The notes: a model not told the origin generated them from the letters alone. DNA of 16,551 nucleotides from Candidatus Latescibacterota bacterium (GCA_022827165.1 JAJDTN010000270.1:1-16551), one strand, 5' to 3'; shown: positions 6,772 through 14,433, counted from the first letter of the stretch. Numbers and translations: made by a program.

Positions 6772-9700
6772 TCATCTCGCCAATTCGCTCTCGCGGGCTG
6801 CCAGCCGCTGCTGATCCTCGAAGTCGATGTTGCGTCGTATCCAGTCGGCCATCAGGGGCACCGCGAGCCTGTATGCTTTGCCTCGCCCGGACTCCTGGAG
6901 TTCGAGGCGTTCGAGGAGTTCGAGTTCAAGAAGGAGCTTCAGATCCTCTCCCAGTCGGTCTCTGTGCCGAAGTACGATCCTGTACTCCTCGAGCTTCGCC
7001 TCCAGCAGGCTCAAGGTGATGGGATCCGGCCCCCCTTCCAGTTGCTGACACAAGGCCAGAACGAAACGGCTGCGCTCTGTTTCAGCGTAATCCCACAGTG
7101 TGCGGAGGTGCTCATTGTCTTCCACCATCTCCTGAGCGGCGGATCTCACCGCGCCTTCCGTCACCGTTCGTTGGTTCGAGAGAGCGGCGCGCTCGAAGAT
7201 CCGGTTGCACAAGGACTGGATGAGGAAGGGGTGTCGGGCCCCCAGTTCAACCACGCGATCCCTCGCCTTGGGCACGTACGTGAGCCGCCCCTCGACGGGC
7301 TGGGTTACAAGGAGGCGGGCATCCTCCAGTGGGAGTCCGCTCACCGGGACTCGGTGGCCGAAACCGAAGAGTGCCGACCAGTACTCGTCCCGCAGTCGCT
7401 TGAGCCGGCGCGAGCCGGAGAGGACGGCTGACATCCCCGGGTAGGTGTGGAGCAGGTAGCGGATGTTCTCCGGGACCTGCGGGCTCGTGATGCCGGCGTC
7501 GATCCCTTCCTGGAGCTTGTCGAACTCGTCGAGCATGAGGAGGAGGCGCCGGGGACCGGCGGCCTCCAGGACAGCCTGTACGTACAGCTCGAAGACCTCG
7601 AAGGGGCGCGATCCGGAAAAGGCCCCGTCGAGAGCTTTCGCGAAGGCGACTTTGAACGGCCTTTTCGAATCGGGGGGCTCCAGGTCAGGAGGCCACACCT
7701 GGAGCCCGGCGTCATGGGCGGTCCAGCCGATGTCGCGCGCCATGAGTCTGAAGACTTCGGTCGTGGGCAGACCGGCCTTGCTTCCATGCCCCTCGCCACC
7801 TTGCAGGGAGCAGTTTACCACGATCCAGCCCGGAAGCGTCCCGGGAGCCTGGAGGTTCTTGAGGATCGAGGTCTTTCCTGTTCTGCGGTTTCCTTCGAGG
7901 AGGACGACATTGGCGCGGTGGGTGGTAGAGAGCTGTCGCCGGATCTTCTCGATGATGTCCTCGCGGCCGAAGAACATCTCCTCGCGGTCGATCGGGCTTC
8001 CGACGATGTAGGGACTCGTGCCCAGATCAGCCACGCGGATCGGCTCTGCAATGGAACGGATGACTATTGCGAGCGGCAGTTCACCGGACACACTCTGTCC
8101 GTCGAGGCGGTCAGCTTGCCATCGAAGCACGAACTCGAATGATCCCGGCTCTGCGCAGGCCGGGATCTTCGCAGAAAAACCGATGGTCTGGCCCTCGGCG
8201 AAGTAGCCGGCATCGGTCGAGCCGACCGAGGGGGAGGTGGTCACCGACAGGTTGCGTAGAGACAAGGGGGAGAGGTTCTTCACGCGAACCTGGATTTCGC
8301 TTTCCGTTCCCGCGGCGGCCACGTCCGGTTCGACACTTGCTTCCAGTTCCACGGCTTGCAGGATGGAGACCAACTCGTCCCGGACGAGCCGGGAAATCTT
8401 GCTGGTGGCATCCGTTGCGTGGATGTATACTGGCCCCAGTGTTCCTTCAAAAGGTAGATCCGAGTGGAATCCCATACCGGACCTCCATCCAGCCAAGTAG
8501 GCGTTTGCTTCTCCTGTTAGAGTGGAATGGACCTCCCGAAGCCTGTTCAGTGCGCTGTCGAGGAGCGCCATGCGCCCCGGCCCTGGCGGAATGCGACTGA
8601 GACCCTGCAGACCCTTCAAGGCCTGGGCGAGATCCTTGAGCCACGAGGCGAACTGAGGCTTTGCGTCAGTGGGTGAGTGAAGGACTCTCTCTTGAAGCTC
8701 CCAGACGGAATCGGCAATCCGTTCCAGGAGTGCCTCCGGGTCGGCCACTTGGCGGCCATTGCGAAGCTCCTGCAAGTCGGAAGATGCCAGCAGCCAGGAA
8801 AGGACCGGTTCGCGGTCGTCCATCAGGATGTGAAGCAGGGCGGCAGAGGGATCATCTCCCTCTTGAGTCACCCGGTTTGCGACACGCTCCTGGATCGCAA
8901 GCGGCGGTACCGGGACGGGAAGATGTCCCAGTGTTCGAACGGAGAGATCCTGAACAGTCCCCCCGTGCGCGTGTCCGCGGAACCACTCCTGGTAAGCCTC
9001 GGAGGCGAGAAGGCTCTTCAGGAAGGGCGAGGAGATCGGTTCGCCGGGGCGTATGACCGCCAGGCCCTTGTCGGCCACTGCGCCCACGGTACCTCCCAGC
9101 TCAGACACGACCTTCAGTCTTCCGATGGTGCCGGAGTGGGTAAACAGGATGTCGCCGGACCGTAATCGGTGTTTCGATTCGATCTGCGCGCCTCCCTCCT
9201 TGGTGAGGAAGAGAGAAGGAGACAGCGCACCGGGGTGGTTCACATCCGCTGCGCTCAGGAGGCCGGCGAAGGCCGATGGATCATCACCGTATTCCGTGGT
9301 CTGGGAGTTCCCGTACGGGACACCGGCGAGCACCTCCGCCACATCCTCGAGTGGCTGCACGGTCATCTCGGGGTCTGCCTCCTGGAGAGCACGGAGCAGG
9401 GGTGACAGAACTTCATCGCCCGTTCGCTTGGCAAGCAGTTCCCAGTTCCTCTCCGCGAGGGTTGCGGCCGGGATTTCCCAAAGGTCGGTGGCCGGTTCTT
9501 CGGATCTGAACTTCTCCACGACTCGGTGGGCAAATTCGATCGCTTGCTCACGACCGAAACCGCTCTCCGACCGGAGGGTGGGCCACTCCTCCACCTGCAT
9601 GAACCGAACGGCCTGCGGCGCACTCTCTCGCCGGAAGAGAACTAGGCTCGTCTTGATCCCCGTGTACGGATGGAAAGCCCCGGGTGGCAGCGACACCACA

Positions 9701-10713
9701 CCCTCCACGTGGAACTCGGTGAGGAGCTTCTTGCGTACCTCCTGGTCGGGACCGTCTCGGAAGAGGGCGGCATCCGGCAGGGCGACGACGGCGCGGCCAC
9801 GCCGCCGGAGAGAAACCATCACGTGCTGGAGAAACAGCATCTCGTAGTTGGCCGTGGGCACCGGAAACCCCTTTGCGATGCCCGGGCGTACATGGCCACC
9901 CCAGGGAGGGACGGCCAGAATGCAGTCGAATTGCTGTGAGGAGTGCTCTTCTTCCGAGGGGGGTTGCAGGGCGTTCGCAAGTTCGAGTCCAGGTTCTTCG
10001 ATGCCAGCCAGGAGGACTCGCGCGAGCCCGACGCAGTACGCGTGGGGGGCGATCTCTACCCCGAACACACTGGGCTGTTGGAGTCTTCTCGCCGCGGTGG
10101 TGAGCAGGCCCCCGTTGCCGAAGCATGGATCGTAGATGCTATCTCCCGGACCGGGATCGAGGAGGTCGACCATCATCTCGACTACCGGTTGGGGCGTTGT
10201 GAAGTCTCCAGCCGTCGTGTCCTTCCCAGTGGCTTCCTCCACAAGGGCAGCGAGGGCGTCCCCTGCGGCCTGCCTGCCAGGGACGTTCCCCAAGTCGAAA
10301 TCCCGGACCCAGCGGACGAGGGCCTCGACCACCGCAGGAGATTCTCGGAGGAGGTCCTCAACGACAGTTGCGAGTGCCGGTGGCTGGGGGAAGAAGCCGA
10401 GACTGCGGCGGGGCCCGTCGTGCAGGGCGGGCAGAACCTCTTCCCGGAGACACTCGACAAGCCTCTCCCCGCGAAGGTCACACCACGAAGACCAGTGCTG
10501 GGGCCGAGACAGGGCAAGGCGGCAGTCGTAACCCTCCCGGTCGTCCGCTGGCTGCTCGGTTTCCAGGCAGTCAGCCGAACGCAGGAGGAACAGGGCGGCT
10601 GCAAAGGGAGCGACCAAAGACTCCAGGGGGCGGTTGGGGACCCCTTGGCCGCCCATCTCGCCAAGGCTCTCGAAGAGCCGAGACACCCGGGATGCAAGCT
10701 CGAGCTGCTTCAT
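6772..10713 (-). CDS. Fusion: N6-adenine DNA methyltransferase (HsdM-like) + HsdS-like TRD + Ig-like domain + STAND/AAA NTPase
   Basis: This 1313-residue protein starts at the ATG at 10713, with GGGAG about 11 nt upstream. Residues 1-160 form a helical HsdM-type N-terminal part. GDFTTPQPVVEMMVDLL (169-185) matches the motif X region (usual G-x-F-Y/F-TP), and YDPCFGNGGLL (194-204) is the SAM-binding motif I. Motif IV reads CILAVPPWGG (264-273), with Val268 in place of the catalytic Asn of NPP(F/Y/W). Residues about 451-615 form one HsdS-like target-recognition domain with LRSGDILFTHSGTIGR (517-532), GGTVQDLSVRTLGHLPVPVP (584-603) and LAIQERVANRV. A helical linker (about 620-785) is followed by a beta-rich part (about 790-885) that looks Ig-like. 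The NTPase (about 900-1300) has FFGRED (914-919), Walker A GNRRTGKTS (941-949), Walker B LLLMLDEFDKL and sensor SGSRRLKRLRDE (1099-1110). An ordinary type I system would use separate HsdM, HsdS and HsdR, and no HsdR is present. I infer that it recognises a DNA sequence and signals through the NTPase. Confidence 0.85.
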   Translation of the reverse strand: MKQLELASRVSRLFESLGEMGGQGVPNRPLESLVAPFAAALFLLRSADCLETEQPADDREGYDCRLALSRPQHWSSWCDLRGERLVECLREEVLPALHDGPRRSLGFFPQPPALATVVEDLLRESPAVVEALVRWVRDFDLGNVPGRQAAGDALAALVEEATGKDTTAGDFTTPQPVVEMMVDLLDPGPGDSIYDPCFGNGGLLTTAARRLQQPSVFGVEIAPHAYCVGLARVLLAGIEEPGLELANALQPPSEEEHSSQQFDCILAVPPWGGHVRPGIAKGFPVPTANYEMLFLQHVMVSLRRRGRAVVALPDAALFRDGPDQEVRKKLLTEFHVEGVVSLPPGAFHPYTGIKTSLVLFRRESAPQAVRFMQVEEWPTLRSESGFGREQAIEFAHRVVEKFRSEEPATDLWEIPAATLAERNWELLAKRTGDEVLSPLLRALQEADPEMTVQPLEDVAEVLAGVPYGNSQTTEYGDDPSAFAGLLSAADVNHPGALSPSLFLTKEGGAQIESKHRLRSGDILFTHSGTIGRLKVVSELGGTVGAVADKGLAVIRPGEPISSPFLKSLLASEAYQEWFRGHAHGGTVQDLSVRTLGHLPVPVPPLAIQERVANRVTQEGDDPSAALLHILMDDREPVLSWLLASSDLQELRNGRQVADPEALLERIADSVWELQERVLHSPTDAKPQFASWLKDLAQALKGLQGLSRIPPGPGRMALLDSALNRLREVHSTLTGEANAYLAGWRSGMGFHSDLPFEGTLGPVYIHATDATSKISRLVRDELVSILQAVELEASVEPDVAAAGTESEIQVRVKNLSPLSLRNLSVTTSPSVGSTDAGYFAEGQTIGFSAKIPACAEPGSFEFVLRWQADRLDGQSVSGELPLAIVIRSIAEPIRVADLGTSPYIVGSPIDREEMFFGREDIIEKIRRQLSTTHRANVVLLEGNRRTGKTSILKNLQAPGTLPGWIVVNCSLQGGEGHGSKAGLPTTEVFRLMARDIGWTAHDAGLQVWPPDLEPPDSKRPFKVAFAKALDGAFSGSRPFEVFELYVQAVLEAAGPRRLLLMLDEFDKLQEGIDAGITSPQVPENIRYLLHTYPGMSAVLSGSRRLKRLRDEYWSALFGFGHRVPVSGLPLEDARLLVTQPVEGRLTYVPKARDRVVELGARHPFLIQSLCNRIFERAALSNQRTVTEGAVRSAAQEMVEDNEHLRTLWDYAETERSRFVLALCQQLEGGPDPITLSLLEAKLEEYRIVLRHRDRLGEDLKLLLELELLERLELQESGRGKAYRLAVPLMADWIRRNIDFEDQQRLAARESELAR

Positions 10714-10744
10714 CTGCCCAGAATCTCCCTTGCGATCTGCTTTG

Positions 10745-10789
10745 TTCAGAGCTCACCCCACAATTGCCTGCCGGTAGGGCAACTCTGAA
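10745..10789. repeat. Nested inverted repeat upstream of the fusion gene
   Basis: Outer arms TTCAGAG (10745-10751) and CTCTGAA (10783-10789) match perfectly, 7 of 7. Inner arms TTGCC (10764-10768) and GGCAA (10778-10782) lie between them and abut the right outer arm. It is in the leader of the methyltransferase-fusion gene, 32-76 nt before its start. It could be a regulator-binding site or leader RNA structure; chance is possible. Confidence 0.35.
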
Positions 10790-10804
10790 TCAACGCGAAC
10801 GGGG

Positions 10805-10857
10805 CAGATCCGCAAATTGCACAGGCCAGAGCCGACAGGTGCCTGTTTGCGCATCTG
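10805..10857. repeat. Imperfect inverted repeat in the divergent intergenic region
   Basis: Arms CAGATCCGCAAA (10805-10816) and TTTGCGCATCTG (10846-10857) match at 11 of 12 positions. Inner arms ACAGGC (10821-10826) and GCCTGT (10841-10846) also pair. The structure overlaps the -10 element of the predicted promoter of the acetyltransferase gene and lies near the right edge of the low-GC cassette. It may be an operator or part of a recombination end. Confidence 0.4.
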
Positions 10858-10861
10858 TAAT
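10832..10861 (+). promoter_or_regulatory. Candidate sigma70-like promoter for the acetyltransferase-deacetylase pair
   Basis: CCGACA (-35, 4 of 6) is followed by an 18-bp spacer and TGTAAT (-10, 5 of 6), giving a leader of roughly 30 nt to the ATG at 10899. It overlaps the inverted repeat at 10805-10857, which would suit repressor control. Prediction by eye only. Confidence 0.35.
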
Positions 10862-10898
10862 CCCCTGGCCGGCGCGGGGACCTATTTTCCTCAACACC

Positions 10899-11633
10899 AT
10901 GCCCGCCCGCGACAAAGCCGAACTGCAGAATCACCTCGAGACCCTGGGCATCGAGCAGGGGGACACCCTCTTCGTCCACTCCTCCTTCAAGAGCCTGGGC
11001 CCCGTGGCCGGCGGGGCGGGCACCGTGGTCGACGCGCTCCAGGCCGCCGTCGGTCCCGAGGGGCTCCTGCTCATGCCCTCCTTCCACCTGATCCGCGGAG
11101 ACGACCGGGCGCGGCTCTGGGACCATGCCGCGACGCCCTCCACCGTGGGCTGGCTCACCGAGTTTTTCCGCCGCCTGCCGGACACGCGCCGCTCCGACCA
11201 CTACTCGCACTCGGTGGCGGCCAGGGGCCCCGGGGCCGGGGAGTTCGTCGCCGGCCACCTGAGCCAGGAGGGCCCGCCCTCCTCCTGGGACCGGCTGCCC
11301 TGGGGGCGGACCTACGGCACCCACTCGCCCATGAACCGCGCCTATCGGCGGGGAGGAAAGCTGCTCATGCTCGGCGTCGACTACGAGACCTCCACCTACA
11401 TCCACTTCGTGGAGGTCCTCTACTGGGACCACCTGCGGCGAACGGACCCGCACGCCCTCCAGCCGCGCCTGAACCGCCCTCGTCTCGGGGCCTGGTGGGA
11501 CGACCACGGCCGGCCGGCCCGGGGGCTGGTGGGCGACTCGCCCTCCCGCCTCTTCGCCATCGACTCCTATGTCGACGCCCTGCTGGCCGAGGTCGTCGCC
11601 GCGCCCGGCCGCTACGAGCCCCCGCCGCGATGA
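10899..11633 (+). CDS. AAC(3)-family N-acetyltransferase
   Basis: The frame is open far upstream, but the ATG at 10899 begins where the family begins (MPARDKAELQNHLETLGI). The 244-residue product has the FVHSSFKSLGPVAGGAGTV motif near the N-terminus, then GLLLMPSFHLIRGDD, the TRRSDHYSHSVAARGPGA segment with the conserved RS-x-H-x-HS pattern, and GGKLLMLGVDYETSTYIHFVE (YIHFVE corresponds to the family's FLHYAE-like block). Classical members transfer acetyl from acetyl-CoA to the 3-amino group of aminoglycosides; others act on amino sugars or antimetabolites. Its 4-bp overlap with a polysaccharide deacetylase, inside a glycan locus, favours an amino-sugar substrate over antibiotic resistance. 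This is inferred from context. It lacks a clear ribosome binding site (GGGGA is 17 nt or more upstream). Confidence 0.85.
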   Translation: MPARDKAELQNHLETLGIEQGDTLFVHSSFKSLGPVAGGAGTVVDALQAAVGPEGLLLMPSFHLIRGDDRARLWDHAATPSTVGWLTEFFRRLPDTRRSDHYSHSVAARGPGAGEFVAGHLSQEGPPSSWDRLPWGRTYGTHSPMNRAYRRGGKLLMLGVDYETSTYIHFVEVLYWDHLRRTDPHALQPRLNRPRLGAWWDDHGRPARGLVGDSPSRLFAIDSYVDALLAEVVAAPGRYEPPPR

Positions 11634-12418
11634 ACGCTCCCGTGCGCGTCCCCATCCTGGTCTACCACCACGTCTATCCCGAAGGCGCGCCGGAGCTGGA
11701 CCCGGCGGCCGACGGCGCCGGCATCCTGGGCGAGGCGGAGTTCCGGCGCCAGATGCGCTACCTGGCCGACGAGGGCTGGACGGTGGTCTCCACGTCGAGT
11801 ATCGCGGACTGGCTCGCCGGCGCGGCGGAGCTGCCGGACCGTTGCGCGGCCCTGCACTTCGACAACGGCTGGCTGGACACCCTCAAGGTCGCCTTTCCGC
11901 TGCTTCAGGAGCTGGGCATGACGGCCACCTGCTTCCCCATCACCGACGGCGTCGAGGCCGCCTCCCGGGGCGGCAGCGCCGCCGTGCGCACCCTGACCGA
12001 GGGCGTGGTGGAGAAGCCCTTCATGACCTGGGCCGACCTGCGGCGGCTGCTGGCCGCCGGCTGGGAGATCGGCGGGCACACGGCCACCCACTGCAAGATG
12101 GCGGAGAAGATCGAGGCCGAGGGCGAGGCCGGGGTCGTCGAGGAGGTCCGGATCTCCCACGGGCTGATGGAGAGTCACCTCGGGCAGGCGCCCGTCCACT
12201 TCGCCTACCCCAGCGGCTCGCGCACCGCCGCGACCGACCGCATCCTGGCGGGGTACTACCGGACCCTGCGGCTGTGGCACGTGGAGTGGCCGGTGCGCTG
12301 GAGCTTCACCGAGCGCGGTACCTCGCCCCTGGCCGTCGACTGTCAGAACATCGACCGGCGGATCGGCTTCGGGGACTTCGTGCGGATCTTCGAGGAGGCC
12401 GGGGCGGCCGCGGACTGA
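11630..12418 (+). CDS. Polysaccharide deacetylase (NodB-homology domain)
   Basis: The ATG overlaps the previous stop (ATGA), so translation is coupled. The 262-residue protein has VPILVYHHVYPEG at its start, typical of the PgaB-like branch. NodB motif 1 reads LHFDNGW (residues 75-81), with Asn79 replacing the second, metal-binding Asp of FDDG; the first Asp (78), the usual base, is kept. Motif 2 is GGHTATH (His150 and His154, both metal ligands), and a later FAYPSGSRT corresponds to motif 3. Family members remove N-acetyl groups from amino-sugar polymers or lipid-linked sugars using Zn2+ or another metal. No signal peptide is visible, so a cytoplasmic substrate is suggested. Together with the acetyltransferase it may edit the acyl group of one sugar residue (inference). 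Confidence 0.85.
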   Translation: MNAPVRVPILVYHHVYPEGAPELDPAADGAGILGEAEFRRQMRYLADEGWTVVSTSSIADWLAGAAELPDRCAALHFDNGWLDTLKVAFPLLQELGMTATCFPITDGVEAASRGGSAAVRTLTEGVVEKPFMTWADLRRLLAAGWEIGGHTATHCKMAEKIEAEGEAGVVEEVRISHGLMESHLGQAPVHFAYPSGSRTAATDRILAGYYRTLRLWHVEWPVRWSFTERGTSPLAVDCQNIDRRIGFGDFVRIFEEAGAAAD

Positions 12419-12435
12419 GCCCCCGGGCGGGGGCT
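12418..12435. terminator. Bidirectional hairpin between convergent genes
   Basis: AGCCCCC and GGGGGCT form a perfect 7-bp stem around a 4-nt loop, placed exactly between the deacetylase stop and the end of the SDR gene. Only a weak T-containing stretch follows, so intrinsic termination is plausible but unproven. Confidence 0.5.
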
Positions 12436-12442
12436 GGTTCCC

Positions 12443-13168
12443 TCAGGCGAGGCGCTCGGCGTCGTCCTCGGGCGCGTAGCCGAGCTCGGCGCGGGCGTTG
12501 GCCGTGTCCCAGTAGGCGCGCTGGTTGCCCGAGATCCCGTAGTAGATCCCGAACTTCACGCCGTCGGCCTCGACCGACCGCCAGCAGAGCTGCACCGCGT
12601 CGCGGTGGCTCAGCCAGGTCGACAGGATGCGGTCGCTCTTGCGGCCGGTGACGGCCTCCTCCGGCTGGAAGGAGCCGATGCGCAGGCAGATCACGGCGAG
12701 GCCGAAGTGGTCGGCGTAGTAGCGGCCCAGGGCCTCGCCGTGGGCCTTGCTGGCGCCGTAGAAGCTGTCGGGCCGCACCGGCATGTCCGGGTGGGTGGGG
12801 ATGCCCTCCTTCTCGTACATGCCGGTCACGTGGTTGGTGCTGGCGAAGACGACGCGGCCGCAGCCGCGGCGCAAGCAGGCCTCGTAGAGGCAGTAGGTGC
12901 CGAGGCTGTTCTGGCGGTGGCAGTCCAGGAAGGAGGCGCCCACCTCCGGGTTGCCGGCCATGTGGATCACGGCGTCGCAGCCGTCCACGACTTCCTCCAT
13001 CTTCTCCAGGTCGGTGATGTCGGAGACGAAGACCTCCTCGCCGCCGCGGGCCGGCAGCACCGTCCGGTTGTAGAGCAGGCGCAGGTCGTAGCGGTCCTTC
13101 AGGCCGTCGCGCAGCACCCGGCCGATGCGCCCCGCCGCGCCCGTGATCAGCACCTTCCGCTTCGCCAT
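12443..13168 (-). CDS. NAD(P)-dependent SDR, uronate-dehydrogenase-like
   Basis: This 241-residue extended-type SDR has the dinucleotide motif GAAGRIG (residues 10-16) after strand KVLITG and the D-I-T acid strand end (VFVSDITD). The VIHMAGNPEVGASF strand-loop, FASTNHVTG and the catalytic YGASK (Tyr137, Lys141) follow. ICLRIGSFQPEE and the short length match uronate dehydrogenase (oxidation of hexuronates to aldaro-lactones) better than nucleotide-sugar epimerases, which are near 310-330 residues. GGAGGAGGAT directly precedes the ATG. It is divergent from the GT2 gene and convergent with the deacetylase. The exact sugar substrate is uncertain; an NDP-sugar epimerase or reductase remains possible. 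Confidence 0.82.
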   Translation of the reverse strand: MAKRKVLITGAAGRIGRVLRDGLKDRYDLRLLYNRTVLPARGGEEVFVSDITDLEKMEEVVDGCDAVIHMAGNPEVGASFLDCHRQNSLGTYCLYEACLRRGCGRVVFASTNHVTGMYEKEGIPTHPDMPVRPDSFYGASKAHGEALGRYYADHFGLAVICLRIGSFQPEEAVTGRKSDRILSTWLSHRDAVQLCWRSVEADGVKFGIYYGISGNQRAYWDTANARAELGYAPEDDAERLA

Positions 13169-13193
13169 ATCCTCCTCCGCGGCGCCTCGCCGC

Positions 13194-13223
13194 TTGACGT
13201 TTCCGGGGGTCGCGGCGTATTGT
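13194..13223 (+). promoter_or_regulatory. Candidate sigma70-like promoter for GT2-phosphotransferase run
   Basis: TTGACG (-35, 5 of 6), an 18-bp spacer and TATTGT (-10, 4 of 6) precede the GT2 start at 13279. The region between divergent genes is locally AT-rich (about 13219-13270). Prediction by eye. Confidence 0.4.
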
Positions 13224-13278
13224 CAAGAACTGACGTAATCGTGTCAAATTACAACCACTTCCCTCAATTCGACCCACC

Positions 13279-14433
13279 TTGATTCTCGCCTTCTGGGCCG
13301 CGGCGGGACTGGTCCTCTACACCTACCTGGGATACCCCCTGCTGCTCTGGCTGCTGACCCTGGGCCGCCGCCGGCAGCGGGGTTCCCGGCCGCCCGAGCC
13401 GCCGTCGGTCAGCCTCATCGTCCCCGCCTACAACGAGCAGGCGGTCCTGGGCGACAAGCTCGACAACACCTTCGCCCTCGACTATCCCGCCGATCGCCTG
13501 CAGGTGGTGGTCGTCTCCGACGGCTCGACGGACGCCACCGACGAGATCGCGCGTTCGTACGAGGGCCGGCCGGGGTACGTCTTTCTGCGGCAGGAGCACG
13601 CCGGCAAGACCGCCGCCCAGAACGCGGGCGTGAGCGCCGCCACCGGCGACGTCCTCGTGTTCTCCGACGCCAACAGCATGTACGCCCCCGACGCGCTGCG
13701 GCAGCTGGTGGCGCGGCTCACCGATGATGTCGGCTGTGTCTGCGGCGAGCTGCGCTACACCAACCCCGACCGCGCCGGCGCCGGCGAGGGCGAGGGCTAC
13801 TACTGGCGCTACGAGCAGTTCCTCAAGCGGCGCGAGAGCCTCCTCGGCGCCCTGGTCGGCGCCAACGGCTCGATCTACGCCCTGCGCCGGGAGCTGTTCG
13901 AGGAGTTGGACCCGCGGATCATCTCGGACTTCATCCTGCCCCTGCGCCTGCGCCGCCGCGGGCACCGCGTCATCTACGTCCCGGAGGCGGTGGCCGTGGA
14001 GGAGAGCGGCCGCGGCTTCGGCGAGGAGCTGAGGCGCCGCCGGCGGATCGTCGCCCGGTCGCTCTACGGCCTGTGGCGCGAGGCCGGCGCCCTCAACCCC
14101 TTCGCCCATCCCCTGCTCGCCTTCCAGATCCTCTCCCACAAGGTGGTGCGCTGGCTGGTGCCGGTCCTGCTCATGGTCCTGCTGGGGTCCGGCGCCGCCG
14201 TCACCGCCGCCGAGGGCGAGCCCTACCGGACGCTGCTGGCGGCCCAGATCGTCCTCTACGGGCTGGGCCTGCTCGGCGGCCTGTTCCCGCGCGGCTGCGG
14301 ACGCCTGGGCCTGTTCTACCTGCCGGCCTACTTCTGCGCCATCAACATCGGCGCCCTCCTCGGGCTCCTCGGCGCCCTGCGGGGGCAGCGCCACACCGTG
14401 TGGAAGCCGGTGACGCGCCCCGACGTGGACTGA
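13279..14433 (+). CDS. Membrane glycosyltransferase, GT2 family
   Basis: This 384-residue product is best started at TTG 13279: an in-frame TGA lies at 13231 and no ATG or in-frame GTG lies between. The Shine-Dalgarno is poor. A membrane anchor (about 3-28) is followed by the GT-A domain with SLIVPAYNEQ (45-54), VVVVSDGSTDATDEIA (76-91), a HAGKTAAQNAG segment (107-117) and the metal-binding DxD-like FSDAN (128-132). ISDFILPLRLRRRGHRVIY (215-233) carries the catalytic Asp217. Three C-terminal hydrophobic segments (about 290-310, 318-336, 345-366) follow, as in membrane-bound GT2 enzymes that extend lipid-linked sugars or export them. It probably adds a sugar to the lipid-linked primer made by the next gene, which starts 4 bp downstream. 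Confidence 0.9.
   Translation: MILAFWAAAGLVLYTYLGYPLLLWLLTLGRRRQRGSRPPEPPSVSLIVPAYNEQAVLGDKLDNTFALDYPADRLQVVVVSDGSTDATDEIARSYEGRPGYVFLRQEHAGKTAAQNAGVSAATGDVLVFSDANSMYAPDALRQLVARLTDDVGCVCGELRYTNPDRAGAGEGEGYYWRYEQFLKRRESLLGALVGANGSIYALRRELFEELDPRIISDFILPLRLRRRGHRVIYVPEAVAVEESGRGFGEELRRRRRIVARSLYGLWREAGALNPFAHPLLAFQILSHKVVRWLVPVLLMVLLGSGAAVTAAEGEPYRTLLAAQIVLYGLGLLGGLFPRGCGRLGLFYLPAYFCAINIGALLGLLGALRGQRHTVWKPVTRPDVD

Larger units (their letters stand above)
4215..10713 (-). other. Lower-GC three-gene cassette, probable acquired defence-type island
   Basis: All three genes here lie on the minus strand and belong to conflict-system families (DNA methyltransferase/TRD/NTPase fusion, STAND NTPase, RecG-like HATPase). 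Base composition is visibly lower in GC than the flanks: the row at 5041 is 30/60 GC, against 45/60 at 1381 and 41/60 at 13861 (hand counts). Codon third positions are also less GC-biased. The cassette separates a GT4/creatininase pair from an acetyltransferase/deacetylase pair that otherwise suit one glycan locus. No integrase, transposase, tRNA or clear flanking direct repeat was found, so the mechanism and exact ends of insertion are unknown. Confidence 0.6.

Noticed and set aside
6772..10713. BREX PglX or a standard type I restriction system
   Set aside because: The methyltransferase is HsdM-like rather than PglX-like, no BrxC/PglZ/BrxL or HsdR genes are present, and the C-terminal NTPase fusion is not part of those systems.
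4185..10795. Possible cassette-flanking direct repeat (GCAACT then ACGCG at about 4185 and 10779)
   Set aside because: Only two short blocks match with different spacing (7 and 8 nt), within chance expectation.
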